Shown one piece after another: positions 36,704-46,446 of a stretch of DNA of 64,000 nucleotides. This stretch comes from Muribaculaceae bacterium (GTDB lineage: Bacteria > Bacteroidota > Bacteroidia > Bacteroidales > Muribaculaceae), in NCBI GenBank assembly GCA_017620635.1, contig JAGAUV010000019.1, positions 56,707 through 120,706 of the forward strand, read 5' to 3'. The number at the start of each line of letters is the position of its first letter. Within the stretch, counting starts at the first letter, position 1. The notes under the pieces are model-generated. The model was not told the origin of the DNA. It searched no databases and saw only the letters and a list, made by a program, of their open reading frames with translations. Position numbers and translations under genes: made by a program.

Positions 36704-37546
36704 ATGAAACGAACACTCCAACTTATAATATTCGTTCTTGCCATAGCGGTATCTCTCCCTGCCGGCGCACAGATCATACAGCGCAAGAAGCTTGTCGAAC
36801 TGAACATGGACAGTATAGAGCATGTGGTGGTTGCCGGCGATACAGTGCCTATCATCATGCCGGAGAAGAACTATGGCCGTTTCGACCGAGGCCTGTTCAA
36901 TTATATGTTTATCCCCAAGGGCAAATGGGGCTTCGGTATCACGGCCAGCTACGGCGAGCTCCAGTCCGAGGACATACAGGTGCTGTCGGTAATAAAGGAT
37001 CTTGACTTCAAGGGCAAGATGTACTCGATCAAGCCTTATATCTCTTATTTCTACAAGAGCAATATGGCAGTCGGCCTCAAGTTTGACTACACCCGAGGCA
37101 TCGCCGATCTCGGTCGCCTGGCTGTAGACTTCGACGACGATCTCGACTTTACCCTTCGCGACGTCAGCTATTATCAGCAGAGCTTCTCGGTGGCAGCCTT
37201 CCACCGCGCCTATGTCGGCCTCGACCAAGGCGGCCGTTTCGGCATTTTCAACGAGACCGACCTCTCTTTCGGCAGCGGATCGTCGCGCTTCAAAAGGCTG
37301 TACAACGGCGAACCCAAGGATACACGAACGATAATAACGAAAGGCTCCCTCAACTTCAGCCCCGGCGTGTGCGTCTTCCTGCAGGATTATCTGTCGTTCA
37401 ATGTGTCGTTCGGCGTTTTCGGCATACACTGGCGCAAGGAGTCGCAGACAACCGACGGCTATGACGAAGGCTCGCGAGTCACTTCCGGTGCCAATTTCCG
37501 CTTCAATATCTTCAATATTAACTTTGGCATGATGGTAGTGATATGA
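36704..37546 (+). CDS. Outer-membrane beta-barrel protein, paralogue B
   Basis: 280 residues, signal peptide MKRTLQLIIFVLAIAVSLPA. Strands IPKGKWGFGITASYGE, RFGIFNETDLSFGSGSS, SPGVCVFLQDYLSFNVSFGV and ANFRFNIFNINFGMMVVI correspond one to one with those of paralogue A. It has an extra N-terminal segment (MDSIEHVVVAGDTVPIIMPE). It starts 7 bases after A; its stop overlaps the PCMD gene by 4 bases. Confidence 0.75.
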   Translation: MKRTLQLIIFVLAIAVSLPAGAQIIQRKKLVELNMDSIEHVVVAGDTVPIIMPEKNYGRFDRGLFNYMFIPKGKWGFGITASYGELQSEDIQVLSVIKDLDFKGKMYSIKPYISYFYKSNMAVGLKFDYTRGIADLGRLAVDFDDDLDFTLRDVSYYQQSFSVAAFHRAYVGLDQGGRFGIFNETDLSFGSGSSRFKRLYNGEPKDTRTIITKGSLNFSPGVCVFLQDYLSFNVSFGVFGIHWRKESQTTDGYDEGSRVTSGANFRFNIFNINFGMMVVI

Positions 37547-39108
37547 AAAAGTATTGTTCAGCACTGGCGGCTCTCCTTGCCATTACATTCAGCTCCTGCA
37601 TCAAAAACGACATACCCTATCCACACACCCAGGTCAATATCCTCGCACTTGAGGCAAAGGGCCAGGATCAGGGCACACAGATAGATTCGATAGCCTGCAC
37701 GGCCACCATCCATTTCCCCGAGGAGGTGGATATCTATAATGTAGAGATAACGGAGGTAAAGATTACTCCGGGCGCCGAGACCGTCGGGACTCCGTTCGCC
37801 GGCCCGATAGACCTCAGCAGTCCCTACGAGGTTGTGCTCAGGCTTTATCAGGACTATACATGGACGATAATCGGCCGCCAGGAGATAGAGCGCTATTTCG
37901 AGGTCGACGCCCAGATCGGAGCCACGGAGATCGACGCGGCCGCACATCGTGTGGACGTCGTGATACCCGAGACTCAGGACCTTAAGGCCGTGAGAGTGTT
38001 AAAGGCTAAATTAGGCCCTGCAGGCTCTACCATGGAGCCCGATCTCGCGGCAGGCGGTACGTTCGACGGCTCGGAGCCGTTCGATATCAAAGTGTCGGCT
38101 TATGGCCGCACGGAGGTGTGGACCGTCAATGTCGCTACCGTCGAATCGGCCGTGCGTACTACCGGCGTCGATGCCTGGACCTGCGTGGCATGGGTACACG
38201 GAATGGGCGAGGCCGGCAAGAACTTCGGGGTAGAGTACCGTCTCGCCGGCGATGATGAGTGGACCGAGGTTCCCTCGGCCGACATCACAGTGAACAGCGG
38301 CGATTTCACGGCACGCATAAGCCATCTTAGCCCCAACACGGCATATCAGGCCAGGGCTGTGTCCGAAGAATTTTACGGCGAGACCGTCGATTTCACTACC
38401 GGCGGCGATCCGCAGATGCCTAACAGCAATTTCGACGACTGGTGGCTCGACAAAAAGATATGGTGTCCGTGGCTCGAAGGCGGCACTCCCTATTGGGGCA
38501 CCGGCAACAAGGGCGCGACGACGCTCGGCGAGTCCAACACCACACCGACCACCGACACACCGTCGGGCTCGGGATGGGCAGCAAAGCTCGAGACACGCTT
38601 TGTGGGCATAGGCATGCTCGGCAAGCTCGCGGCCGGTAATATATTTGCCGGAGATTATGTGAAGACAGTAGGCACCAACGGCGTGCTCGCGTTCGGACGT
38701 CCCTACACCGACCGTCCCACCAAGCTGCGCGGCCAGTACAAGTACACAGGCACGAATATCAGCCATTCGTCGTCGGACTTCAAGCATCTCGTTGGCCAGC
38801 CCGACACATGCATCATATGGGTGGCCCTGATCGACAGCGACCAGCCCTTCGAGATACGTACCGACCCGAAGAACCGTCAGCTTTTCGACCCCGACGGCGA
38901 CTATGTGATAGCCTACGGCAGTCTTGAATGCTCTCAGACAATAAGCGAGTATATACCTTTCGAGTTCGAACTGAATTATAAATCGACATCGCGCCGACCG
39001 AAATACATACTTGTCACGGCTTCGGCCAGCAAGTACGGCGATTATTTTACCGGCGGTAACGGATCTACCCTTTTCCTCGATGACTTTGAACTTCTCTACG
39101 ATTACTAA
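37543..39108 (+). CDS. PCMD-domain lipoprotein
   Basis: 521 residues with lipobox-like ITFSSC. Two N-terminal beta-sandwich repeats (VNILALEAKGQDQGTQIDSI and the DAQIGATEIDAAAHRVDVVI region) are followed by a fibronectin-like segment. The C-terminal PCMD domain has SGSGWAAKLETRFVGIG, then GNIFAGDYVKTVGTNGVLAF then GRPYTDRPTKLRGQYKY. PCMD is a putative carbohydrate-metabolism domain. It is probably surface-anchored and binds a glycan, by inference. Confidence 0.82.
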   Translation: MKKYCSALAALLAITFSSCIKNDIPYPHTQVNILALEAKGQDQGTQIDSIACTATIHFPEEVDIYNVEITEVKITPGAETVGTPFAGPIDLSSPYEVVLRLYQDYTWTIIGRQEIERYFEVDAQIGATEIDAAAHRVDVVIPETQDLKAVRVLKAKLGPAGSTMEPDLAAGGTFDGSEPFDIKVSAYGRTEVWTVNVATVESAVRTTGVDAWTCVAWVHGMGEAGKNFGVEYRLAGDDEWTEVPSADITVNSGDFTARISHLSPNTAYQARAVSEEFYGETVDFTTGGDPQMPNSNFDDWWLDKKIWCPWLEGGTPYWGTGNKGATTLGESNTTPTTDTPSGSGWAAKLETRFVGIGMLGKLAAGNIFAGDYVKTVGTNGVLAFGRPYTDRPTKLRGQYKYTGTNISHSSSDFKHLVGQPDTCIIWVALIDSDQPFEIRTDPKNRQLFDPDGDYVIAYGSLECSQTISEYIPFEFELNYKSTSRRPKYILVTASASKYGDYFTGGNGSTLFLDDFELLYDY

Positions 39109-40126
39109 GGCCATACTTCTTGTGGCAGCCTTGGCGTTGCCGGTAAATATTTTTGCCGGCGGCACCGAAGCCAAGACAGATATAAAGAAATATATACCTG
39201 AGTTCCACGGCACCATGAGGGCGTTCTACCAGCTGTCGACCACAGCCGGCGACTCCCGTTTTATGGTGCGCAACGCCCGACTGAGTGCCGGAGGCTTCGT
39301 GCTGCCCAAGGTCGACTATCTCCTGCAGGTGGATTTCTGCGACCGCGGCAAGATAAAGCTCCTCGACGCCTATATGCGAGTAAGCCCTGCCAAGGGTCTG
39401 CAGTTCTACGCCGGACAGATGCGAGTGCCTTTCTGCGTGGAGGCTACACGTGCGCCTCATGCTTATATATTCTGCGATGTGGGTCTTGTTACCGTGCTGG
39501 GCAATCTGCGCTCGGTGGGCGTGAAGGGCTCTTATAAAGTACCCGGATCGGGCTTGTATATGGAAGGCGGCGTGTTCAACTCCACCGACATGATCGACCA
39601 CAACTCATGGAACTCCGCGCTTACCTATGGTGTCAAGGCCAACTATACAGCCGGCGGCCTTAAGCCCGAGATCGGCTTCATGTCGCGTGTGCCCGGAGGC
39701 AAGGGCATAGGGTGCCGCATCAACCAGATGGACGTGTCGCTTTCGTGGCGCTACGGCGGCTTTTTCGTGGAGGGAGAGTATATATGGAGGCATTATTGCG
39801 GTCCGTTCTCCAACTCTCAGGCCTACAGCATACTTGCCGATTACGCGTGGCCTGTCCGCTGGGCGGTGGCAAACAGGATGTCGGTGCAGAGCCGTTTCGA
39901 AGGCCTTACAACGGCCACTGTAGGCCAGTATGTCGACGGGGTTCTTCCAGCCGATATCAATCCGCGCCGCCGCCTCACTGTAGGCACGACCCTGCGCTAC
40001 GACTATGGCAAGGCACATTTTGACTACAAGATAAATTACGAGCAATATTTTTATTCCCACGACGTCACAAACATCAGTCTTTCCGACAATTCCAAACTTG
40101 TCGTAGGCGCGGTAATGTACTTCTGA
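39080..40126 (+). CDS. Porin of the phosphate-selective O/P type
   Basis: About 348 residues from the ATG giving MTLNFSTITKAILLVAALAL and a signal peptide ending IFAGG; the start overlaps the PCMD gene by 29 bases. The barrel has FHGTMRAFYQLSTTAGDSRF, VRNARLSAGGFVLPKVDYLL and YAGQMRVPF, the pattern of the porin O/P family, and ends in VVGAVMYF. Probable diffusion channel in the outer membrane. Confidence 0.78.
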   Translation: MTLNFSTITKAILLVAALALPVNIFAGGTEAKTDIKKYIPEFHGTMRAFYQLSTTAGDSRFMVRNARLSAGGFVLPKVDYLLQVDFCDRGKIKLLDAYMRVSPAKGLQFYAGQMRVPFCVEATRAPHAYIFCDVGLVTVLGNLRSVGVKGSYKVPGSGLYMEGGVFNSTDMIDHNSWNSALTYGVKANYTAGGLKPEIGFMSRVPGGKGIGCRINQMDVSLSWRYGGFFVEGEYIWRHYCGPFSNSQAYSILADYAWPVRWAVANRMSVQSRFEGLTTATVGQYVDGVLPADINPRRRLTVGTTLRYDYGKAHFDYKINYEQYFYSHDVTNISLSDNSKLVVGAVMYF

Positions 40127-40159
40127 CGTCACATAACATATAAAATACTACAAAGATAT

Positions 40160-41263
40160 ATGGCACTACAATGCGGCATTGTCGGCCTGCCTAACGTCGG
40201 CAAATCAACTCTCTTCAATTGCCTGTCGAATGCTAAGGCACAGTCGGCCAATTTCCCTTTCTGCACCATCGAGCCCAACGTGGGCGTTATAACCGTGCCC
40301 GACGACCGCCTTACCAAGCTTGTCGAGATGTGCAATCCCAAGTCGGTCGTGCCTGCGACTGTCGAGATTGTCGATATCGCCGGTCTTGTGAAAGGCGCCT
40401 CCAAAGGAGAGGGCCTCGGCAACAAATTCCTCGCCAATATCCGCGAGACCGATGCTATAATACATGTGCTCCGTTGCTTTGACGACGACAATATCACACA
40501 CGTCGATGGCTCGGTAGATCCCGTGCGCGACAAGGAGATCATAGACATGGAGCTGCAGATCAAGGACCTCGAGACCGTAGAGACACGCCTGGCCAAGACC
40601 ATAAAGGCTGCGCAGACCGGCGCCGACAAGTCGGCCAAGATGCAGGCAGCGGCTCTTACCAAGATCAAGGAGGCGCTCGAGAAGGGCAAGCCGGCGCGCT
40701 CGGTAGAGTTCGACTCAGAGGAAGAAGAACGCTTCGCCCGTGATCTGTTCCTGCTCACAGCCAAGCCCGTGCTCTATGTCTGCAATGTGGATGATGCTTC
40801 GGCAGCCACCGGCAACCATTATGTAGATGCCGTTCGCGAGGCTATCAAGGATGAAGGCGCCGGGCTGCTGATCGTGGCCGCCGCTACCGAAAGCGATATC
40901 GCCGAGCTCGACACATGGGAGGAGCGTCAGGAGTTTCTGGCCGAGATAGGCCTGGAAGAGTCGGGCGTGTCGCGCCTCATACGTGCCGCCTATGCGCTGC
41001 TCGACCTTCAGACATACTTTACCGCCGGCCCCGACGAGGTGCGCGCATGGACATTCCGTCGCGGATCTAAAGCTCCGAAATGCGCCGGTATCATCCACAC
41101 CGACTTCGAAAAAGGCTTTATACGCGCCGAGGTAATAAAGTACGACGATTATGTGACTCTCGGAGGCGAGACCGCCGTGCGCGAGGCCGGCAAGATGGCT
41201 GTCGAAGGCAAGGAGTACATTGTCAGGGACGGCGACATAATGCACTTCCGCTTCAATGTGTAA
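40160..41263 (+). CDS. ychF: Redox-regulated ATPase/GTPase YchF (EngD)
   Basis: 367 residues, Obg-related. P-loop GIVGLPNVGKSTLFNCLS, switch and G3 IVDIAGLVKGASKGEGLGNK, the NVDD specificity region, and the C-terminal TGS-like domain (TFRRGSKAPKCAGIIHTDFE). YchF proteins prefer ATP and associate with ribosomes. Single gene, very conserved. Confidence 0.97.
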   Translation: MALQCGIVGLPNVGKSTLFNCLSNAKAQSANFPFCTIEPNVGVITVPDDRLTKLVEMCNPKSVVPATVEIVDIAGLVKGASKGEGLGNKFLANIRETDAIIHVLRCFDDDNITHVDGSVDPVRDKEIIDMELQIKDLETVETRLAKTIKAAQTGADKSAKMQAAALTKIKEALEKGKPARSVEFDSEEEERFARDLFLLTAKPVLYVCNVDDASAATGNHYVDAVREAIKDEGAGLLIVAAATESDIAELDTWEERQEFLAEIGLEESGVSRLIRAAYALLDLQTYFTAGPDEVRAWTFRRGSKAPKCAGIIHTDFEKGFIRAEVIKYDDYVTLGGETAVREAGKMAVEGKEYIVRDGDIMHFRFNV

Positions 41264-41287
41264 ATAAGCCGGTCAGAGACACTCGTC

Positions 41288-41899
41288 CTACAGATATTCG
41301 CCGAGTCCCTGTCGCACGACAATGGGCTCGGCGCTGTTTGTAAGATCTACCACCGTCGACCCTACGCTGTTGCCCCTGCCGCCGTCGATTGTGATGTCGA
41401 GGCCCGGGCAACCGTCGTATTTCAGCGCCAGATTCTCGGCATCGCATATGTCGCAGTCCTCATCGGCCGTTGCCGAAGAGGTCATGACCGGTCCGCCGAG
41501 CTCACGTGCGAGTTCGAGGGCGAAAGCGTTGTCGGGGATGCGTATGCCTACACTCTTGCGACCCTTGAACACTTTGGGCAGCTTGAGCGAAGCCGGCAGG
41601 ATAAATGTAAACGGTCCGGGCAGGCAACGCTTGAGGATCCGGAATGCCGTATTGTCGATCCTGGCGTATTCGGCGGCCTCCGATATATCGGCGCAGACGA
41701 TGGAAAGGAGATTCTTCGAGGCGTCGATGCCTTTTAGCCTGCATAATTTCTCTATGGCCTTGTTGTTGAGGCCGTCGCAGCCGAAAGCGTAGAGGGTGTC
41801 GGTAGGGTAGATTATTATCTGGCCGTCGCGCATGGCTTCGACGGCTTCCGCTATAGCCCGTGAGTCGGGCGTGTTGCCGTAGCTTCTGAATATTCTCAT
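41288..41899 (-). CDS. Sua5/YrdC/YwlC-family protein (threonylcarbamoyl-AMP synthase type)
   Basis: 203 residues of YrdC fold. Visible are IIYPTDTLYAFGCDGLN, CRLKGIDASKNLLSIVCADI and VMTSSATADEDCDICDA. Members make threonylcarbamoyl-AMP for the t6A tRNA modification. The KRxP-type signature is altered to KGIDASKN here, so it could be a YciO-like paralogue rather than the essential enzyme. The start overlaps the preceding gene stop by 4 bases. Confidence 0.85.
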   Translation of the reverse strand: MRIFRSYGNTPDSRAIAEAVEAMRDGQIIIYPTDTLYAFGCDGLNNKAIEKLCRLKGIDASKNLLSIVCADISEAAEYARIDNTAFRILKRCLPGPFTFILPASLKLPKVFKGRKSVGIRIPDNAFALELARELGGPVMTSSATADEDCDICDAENLALKYDGCPGLDITIDGGRGNSVGSTVVDLTNSAEPIVVRQGLGEYL

Positions 41900-42570
41900 G
41901 GTGTAATCCTCCGGTAACTTGTGCGGATGTCCGATGCCGAGGCATAGTCGGTAAGCAGCCGGCGCACGAGAGCCTCGACTTCTTCTTTACTCTGTTCGCC
42001 CTCGCCGTAGAGATTGACGGTCATTGTAAGGCGCCGGGTGTCGGGCGAAAGCTTTGTGCGGTCGTTGTCCGACGTCGGGGTGCCGACACCGCCCGTAGCG
42101 TCGCGGTATACCGGCATGCCGGCGATATTGAGCTCTCCGCGTCCGATGGCGAGATAGGGCTCGCCTTCCTGTCCGATGCCGAGGGTCAGTGTGGAGCCGA
42201 CGAATTTGTCGGTGTCGAAACCTCCTATCGAATGGCCTGTGACAAGCGACAGCAGATTGATGAGATCGATGACGGCCAGGGAGCGGTAGAGCTCCAGCCC
42301 TTTTACAGCACGGCGGCACAGGGCCTCGGCGCTCGGCCTGTAGCGGTTGGGTTCCTTGCCGCAGGCTTTGTATGCTTTTCGTGTGGCGTCGATAGCCGGG
42401 CGGTGGCGTATGTCCTCGAGGGCGTAACGGCTCCTGATGGCGGCGCATGCCTGTTCTATTTCATTCCACAGTGCGTCGGATGTCGGGCCGTTGACTACAT
42501 CGGCCTCGACCAAGAGCACCTCGAAATCAGGCACAGCCACGCTTATATCTTTGTCGAATTGTACTTCCAT
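41896..42570 (-). CDS. B3/B4 tRNA-binding domain protein
   Basis: 224 residues corresponding to the B3/B4 domain of phenylalanyl-tRNA synthetase beta as a stand-alone protein. Visible are RPAIDATRKAYKACGKEPNR, then YRPSAEALCRRAVKGLELYR, and VTGHSIGGFDTDKF. Such proteins are thought to bind or edit mischarged tRNAs, but this is not certain. Paired with the Sua5-type gene. Confidence 0.88.
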   Translation of the reverse strand: MEVQFDKDISVAVPDFEVLLVEADVVNGPTSDALWNEIEQACAAIRSRYALEDIRHRPAIDATRKAYKACGKEPNRYRPSAEALCRRAVKGLELYRSLAVIDLINLLSLVTGHSIGGFDTDKFVGSTLTLGIGQEGEPYLAIGRGELNIAGMPVYRDATGGVGTPTSDNDRTKLSPDTRRLTMTVNLYGEGEQSKEEVEALVRRLLTDYASASDIRTSYRRITP

Positions 42571-42593
42571 ATCTTAAGCGGTAATTACAATTG

Positions 42594-42601
42594 CAAAGAT
42601 A
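42594..42601 (-). promoter_or_regulatory. -7 element for the B3/B4-Sua5 pair
   Basis: TATCTTTG on the minus strand, 23 bases before the B3/B4 ATG and just inside the gap after the DUF4249 stop. Confidence 0.55.
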
Positions 42602-42605
42602 ACGA

Positions 42606-43580
42606 TTAATCATTTAACTCCAAGGCTTGTTTTAGGGCTTCTTTCAGGTTTAGGGTGTAATTGGTGTCGGTCCTTGCGGCGACGACGCCGGCGCCGGTAG
42701 ATACGTTGCTGTAGCCACGGAGCGGCGCTCCGAGACCGATTTCGCTGATATCGCCGAGAATACCGTTCTCGGTATGCCACATGTAGCACAACCAGTTATA
42801 GTAGCTCTCGGATATGGAACTGAGTGTAAACTCCAGGCCGCAGTCAAAATTCATGTCGGCGTACTCGTCCTCTTCCGACCATTGCGTGCGCCATCCGCCG
42901 TATGTAAATCTGAGGTGGAGGGTGTACTTGTCGCCGGCAAACTGCCTGTCGGTAAAGAAGGTTGAGCCGCTCGAATCATATCCCATTACCGACTCGAATA
43001 CTCCCTCGTGTTCCGAGAATATAGGCTCGGCGTCGTATTCGAAGTAGCCTGGGTAGAACGTGCTATATTCTTTAGCGAAGCTTGTGTATGAAAAACGATA
43101 GAAATTGTCGGCGCCGGCTTGATCGGAGAGCGTCATTTCGGCGTTTATGTCGAAGTGTACATCGGCATACATGAATCTGGGGTTGGAGAAATCTTTCCAT
43201 ATGCTTATGTCGGAGAGCGAGAAGGATACGTCGACGATAGGAACTGCGACGGGCACCTTTGTGGCGGCTTCCGCACGGCCGTAGACGGCACTCTCGGCGA
43301 CAATGCGTATGCTGTCGCCTTCACGGGCAATGTAGTCTTCGCCGGCCGTAGTGCCGTTGACATAGACCGTTACCGATGCGTCGGGCACTGAGCGGTTGCT
43401 TTTGGCAGTGTCGGAATAGAGCCATGTGCGCGACACTCTCACTTCTATCGGCTCGCCGGCGGTAATGAGCGAGTTGATGCAAAGCACGGGCTCCGTTTCA
43501 ATATCGGGGGTAAAGTCGTCGTAGCAGGCTGTGGCACACAGGGCGAGCGTGGCGATGAATATGTGTCTTAAAATTCCCAT
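42606..43580 (-). CDS. DUF4249 lipoprotein (sigma/TonB operon)
   Basis: 324 residues from the ATG giving MGILRHIFIATLALCATAC, a lipoprotein signal. The frame is open far upstream, but that part is a shadow of the TonB receptor. DUF4249 features are VLCINSLITAGEPIEVRVSR, DASVTVYVNG and a C-terminal PLRGYSNVSTGAGVVAARTD. Last gene of the sigma operon; it overlaps the receptor by 13 bases. Likely the surface partner of that receptor. Confidence 0.88.
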   Translation of the reverse strand: MGILRHIFIATLALCATACYDDFTPDIETEPVLCINSLITAGEPIEVRVSRTWLYSDTAKSNRSVPDASVTVYVNGTTAGEDYIAREGDSIRIVAESAVYGRAEAATKVPVAVPIVDVSFSLSDISIWKDFSNPRFMYADVHFDINAEMTLSDQAGADNFYRFSYTSFAKEYSTFYPGYFEYDAEPIFSEHEGVFESVMGYDSSGSTFFTDRQFAGDKYTLHLRFTYGGWRTQWSEEDEYADMNFDCGLEFTLSSISESYYNWLCYMWHTENGILGDISEIGLGAPLRGYSNVSTGAGVVAARTDTNYTLNLKEALKQALELND

Positions 43581-45994
43581 GTATATGATATTGAGGGTAT
43601 TATGGGGAGTAACTTTATTTTTTGGAATACCGGTATGGACTTGGTGGATACGCCGGTAGAGGTCTCTTTGTATACTTTCTTGTGACCGAGACGTATGCCT
43701 ACGGTATTCATATGACAGTAAGCGTTGTAGAGACCGAAGGACCAGTAGCCATGCCTGTTCCTGACGTTGCACGACAGATCGAGCCGGTGGTAGAATGGCA
43801 GACGGTAGTTGTTTATGTCGGCGCGGAGAGGTACGTTGTCGGTGTATCCGTCGAAGTCGGGCCCTTCCCATACCTGCGACAGCAGAGTGAACCGGTTGCC
43901 TGAATGTCCTGTCCATGCGGCGTTCAGTTGCACTTTGTCGCTTGCTTTCCAGCTGATGGCGATGTTGACGGTGTGCCTGTTGTCGAAACGGGCAGGGTAG
44001 GTGCGGCCTCCGTTTTTCTCTTTGAACGTGCGGTCGGCCCAGGCAAGCGAATAGGCAATGTGTCCGGTAATCTTGCCGTAGACCTTTTCTATCTTGAAGT
44101 CGATGCCTTTGGCAGAACCGTTGCCTGAGGTAAGGCGGTCGTTCCATATATCGAGAGGTGGCCTGAGGTAGTATTCATCGCGGTAGTCGAGCAGATTGTG
44201 CATCGACTTGAGGTAAGCCTCGGCCGACACTGTGTAGTTGCCGCCGTCCGTGCCCCAGTATGCCCCGATGGCCACTTTGTCGGCGCTCTGTGGCTTGAAA
44301 CGGCCGCAGACGGGTATCCACTGGTCGGTGGGCAGCGACAGATAGGTCTGTGCGAGCTGATGCACGTATTGCACGGTGTGGCTGTAGGCGGCCTTGACGG
44401 CTACGTTACCGACCGGGCGATAGCTAAGCGAAACGCGCGGCGATATGCCGTGGCGTGTATCGCCGTCGATGTCGAACAGCGACGCATGGAGGCCCATGTC
44501 GGCCTGCAGCTTGTCGCTGATGTCGCGGCCGTATTCGATATAGGCATTGAGCTCGTTTGCCCCGTAAGTGTAGGTGGAGTCCCGCCTATAGATGTCCGTG
44601 TCGTTGAAGATCTGAGATCTCGATGTGCGTTCGGGCAGGAAAGAATGCCTTGTATATCCGGCGCCGAATTTTATTCGCGACATATCGTCGGGACGCCAGA
44701 TGAAGTCGCCGCGGAATATAAGGTCGCTTATATTGTTGTCGGTCTTGATGAGCGACTGCGACACGTCGACAGACTCGGTGCTTATGTCGTGTGTCACGTC
44801 GTCGTGCTTCATAGTGGAAAAGTAGCGTGTGTATGCGGCCGTGAACTCAGATGTGATGTCCTCGTTTATGCGCCAGTCCAGACCGGCCTGGACTACAATG
44901 TTGCCCCAGTCGAGATTATACTTGTCGGATTCGAACCACCCGTAGTCGTTCGCCGTGAATTTCTCTTCGCTGCCGCTGCGCAGATAGTCGTTGCCGTAGT
45001 ATGCGCTGACGAAACCGTTGACGTCCGGCGAAAAGCTGTGGTAGATCTTGGCGTTGAAGTCGCCGAAGGCATATCCTGCCCGTATCTTTTCGTCCTGCTT
45101 TGAATTGACTATGGCCAGAATAGGTATTGTGAGTATGTCGTACCACGAACGCCGCAGTCCGATGAGATAGGAAGTGCGCGAGCCTATCGGGCCGGCGATG
45201 TTGAATGCTCCCGATGTCAGACCGAGCCGGGCACTGCCGCCATGATGCTCGTAGAGACCGTTCCTGAGCCGCACGTCCATGAACGAGGACAGGCGTCCGT
45301 CGTATTTGGCCGGCATGGAAGTCTTGTAGAAGTCGATGTAATTTATAATGTCGGTGTTGAATGCCGAGAACAGTCCGGCGAAATGATTGACTTGATAAAT
45401 CGGCACATTGTCGAGCATATACAGGTTTTCGTCGTGCTCGCCGCCGTGTACGTTCATGCCGGCGAAGCCCTCTGTGCCGGCAGCAATGCCGGGTTGCATC
45501 TGTAGAGCTTTTATTACATCGTTTTCGCCGAACAGCGAGGGGATATTCTTGATCTCGGCGCCGCTGATCTTCCGGGCTCCGATTTCGACAGTCTCCACAG
45601 GCGGAGCTTCGGTGCGCGACACTACTTCGAGCTCGGGCAGCACGGTCGTTGTATCTGTCCTTATAATCTCTGGCCTGCTTTCTTTTTTAGGACGGCTGAG
45701 TTTCTTCTGCGCTTTCTTCCGGGAGAGTATTATGTTTTTGCCCTTTATCTTGTATGCGATGTCGGTGTCATGGAATATATCTGAAAGGACCTTTTTCAGC
45801 GGCTTGTCTTTGGCATCGATTGTCAGACGCAGATTCTTCAGCAATTCCGATGAATATACGAAATTATAGTCGGTCTGTTCCACTATCATGCGGAATACCT
45901 CCGCGGCCGGGCGGTCGACAACGCTGATATCGATGTTGCGGCCTTCTGCGCATAGTGCCAGACCGATCATACATAGAAGTATTATCTTTCTCAT
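43568..45994 (-). CDS. TonB-dependent receptor with N-terminal STN signalling domain
   Basis: 808 residues. After the signal peptide, an STN domain (residues about 20-95: VVDRPAAEVFRMIVEQTDYN, then KPLKKVLSDIFHDTDIAYKI) can contact an anti-sigma factor. A charged linker and the plug (VIKALQMQPGIAAGTEGFAG, then YMLDNVPIYQVNHF) precede a 22-strand-type barrel ending in ISYTWEF. There is no carboxypeptidase-regulatory domain. Operon with an ECF sigma factor and anti-sigma-like gene. The transported compound is unknown. Confidence 0.92.
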   Translation of the reverse strand: MRKIILLCMIGLALCAEGRNIDISVVDRPAAEVFRMIVEQTDYNFVYSSELLKNLRLTIDAKDKPLKKVLSDIFHDTDIAYKIKGKNIILSRKKAQKKLSRPKKESRPEIIRTDTTTVLPELEVVSRTEAPPVETVEIGARKISGAEIKNIPSLFGENDVIKALQMQPGIAAGTEGFAGMNVHGGEHDENLYMLDNVPIYQVNHFAGLFSAFNTDIINYIDFYKTSMPAKYDGRLSSFMDVRLRNGLYEHHGGSARLGLTSGAFNIAGPIGSRTSYLIGLRRSWYDILTIPILAIVNSKQDEKIRAGYAFGDFNAKIYHSFSPDVNGFVSAYYGNDYLRSGSEEKFTANDYGWFESDKYNLDWGNIVVQAGLDWRINEDITSEFTAAYTRYFSTMKHDDVTHDISTESVDVSQSLIKTDNNISDLIFRGDFIWRPDDMSRIKFGAGYTRHSFLPERTSRSQIFNDTDIYRRDSTYTYGANELNAYIEYGRDISDKLQADMGLHASLFDIDGDTRHGISPRVSLSYRPVGNVAVKAAYSHTVQYVHQLAQTYLSLPTDQWIPVCGRFKPQSADKVAIGAYWGTDGGNYTVSAEAYLKSMHNLLDYRDEYYLRPPLDIWNDRLTSGNGSAKGIDFKIEKVYGKITGHIAYSLAWADRTFKEKNGGRTYPARFDNRHTVNIAISWKASDKVQLNAAWTGHSGNRFTLLSQVWEGPDFDGYTDNVPLRADINNYRLPFYHRLDLSCNVRNRHGYWSFGLYNAYCHMNTVGIRLGHKKVYKETSTGVSTKSIPVFQKIKLLPIIPSISYTWEF

Positions 45995-46443
45995 TGCTCG
46001 GATATTGTCATATCGGTGCCAAGGATGTCGTTTATGGTCTCGACAAGGTCGGCGGCGGTGCCTTCATAGTGAAGCGACAGGCTGTAGCCTGCGGCATTGT
46101 CGGGAATATTGTCGACCTCGACACCATATACATTCTTTATCTCGGCTACGACCACAGGCAGCGGAGCGTCTTCGAAGTCGATAGTCCTTACAGCCTGCAT
46201 GATATATTGCACCTCCGTGTCGGGTTCCTGTACCGTCTCTATTTCCTGTCCGGCATGCCAGTGATCGATCAGTACGGCAGCCGTAGCGCTCAGCGCGACG
46301 ATGCCGGCCATTGCCGCTGCGATTTTTGCTCTCGTCCACCACGGCTTGTGTATCGGCATGATCCGTTTCAGCGCTTGCTCCTTGTCGAAGCGCCCTTCTT
46401 CATAGTGGCTGGCTACGAATTTTATCTCGTCCCGTTCTGTCAT
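45991..46443 (-). CDS. Short anti-sigma-like protein with DUF4974-type domain
   Basis: 150 residues. An N-terminal cytoplasmic segment (about 40) is followed by a membrane segment (IAAAMAGIVALSATAAVLI). The periplasmic end (RTIDFEDAPLPVVVAEIKNV, then YSLSLHYEGTAADLVETIND) looks like the DUF4974/STN-like end of FecR proteins. The central FecR domain is absent, so this is a minimal version, half the usual length. It overlaps the receptor start by 4 bases. Confidence 0.8.
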   Translation of the reverse strand: MTERDEIKFVASHYEEGRFDKEQALKRIMPIHKPWWTRAKIAAAMAGIVALSATAAVLIDHWHAGQEIETVQEPDTEVQYIMQAVRTIDFEDAPLPVVVAEIKNVYGVEVDNIPDNAAGYSLSLHYEGTAADLVETINDILGTDMTISEQ

Positions 46444-46446
46444 ATC

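Noticed and set aside
43581-44147. N-terminal extension of the DUF4249 protein
   Set aside because: The frame is open only because it is antisense-phase to the receptor barrel; the lipoprotein signal marks the real start at 43580.
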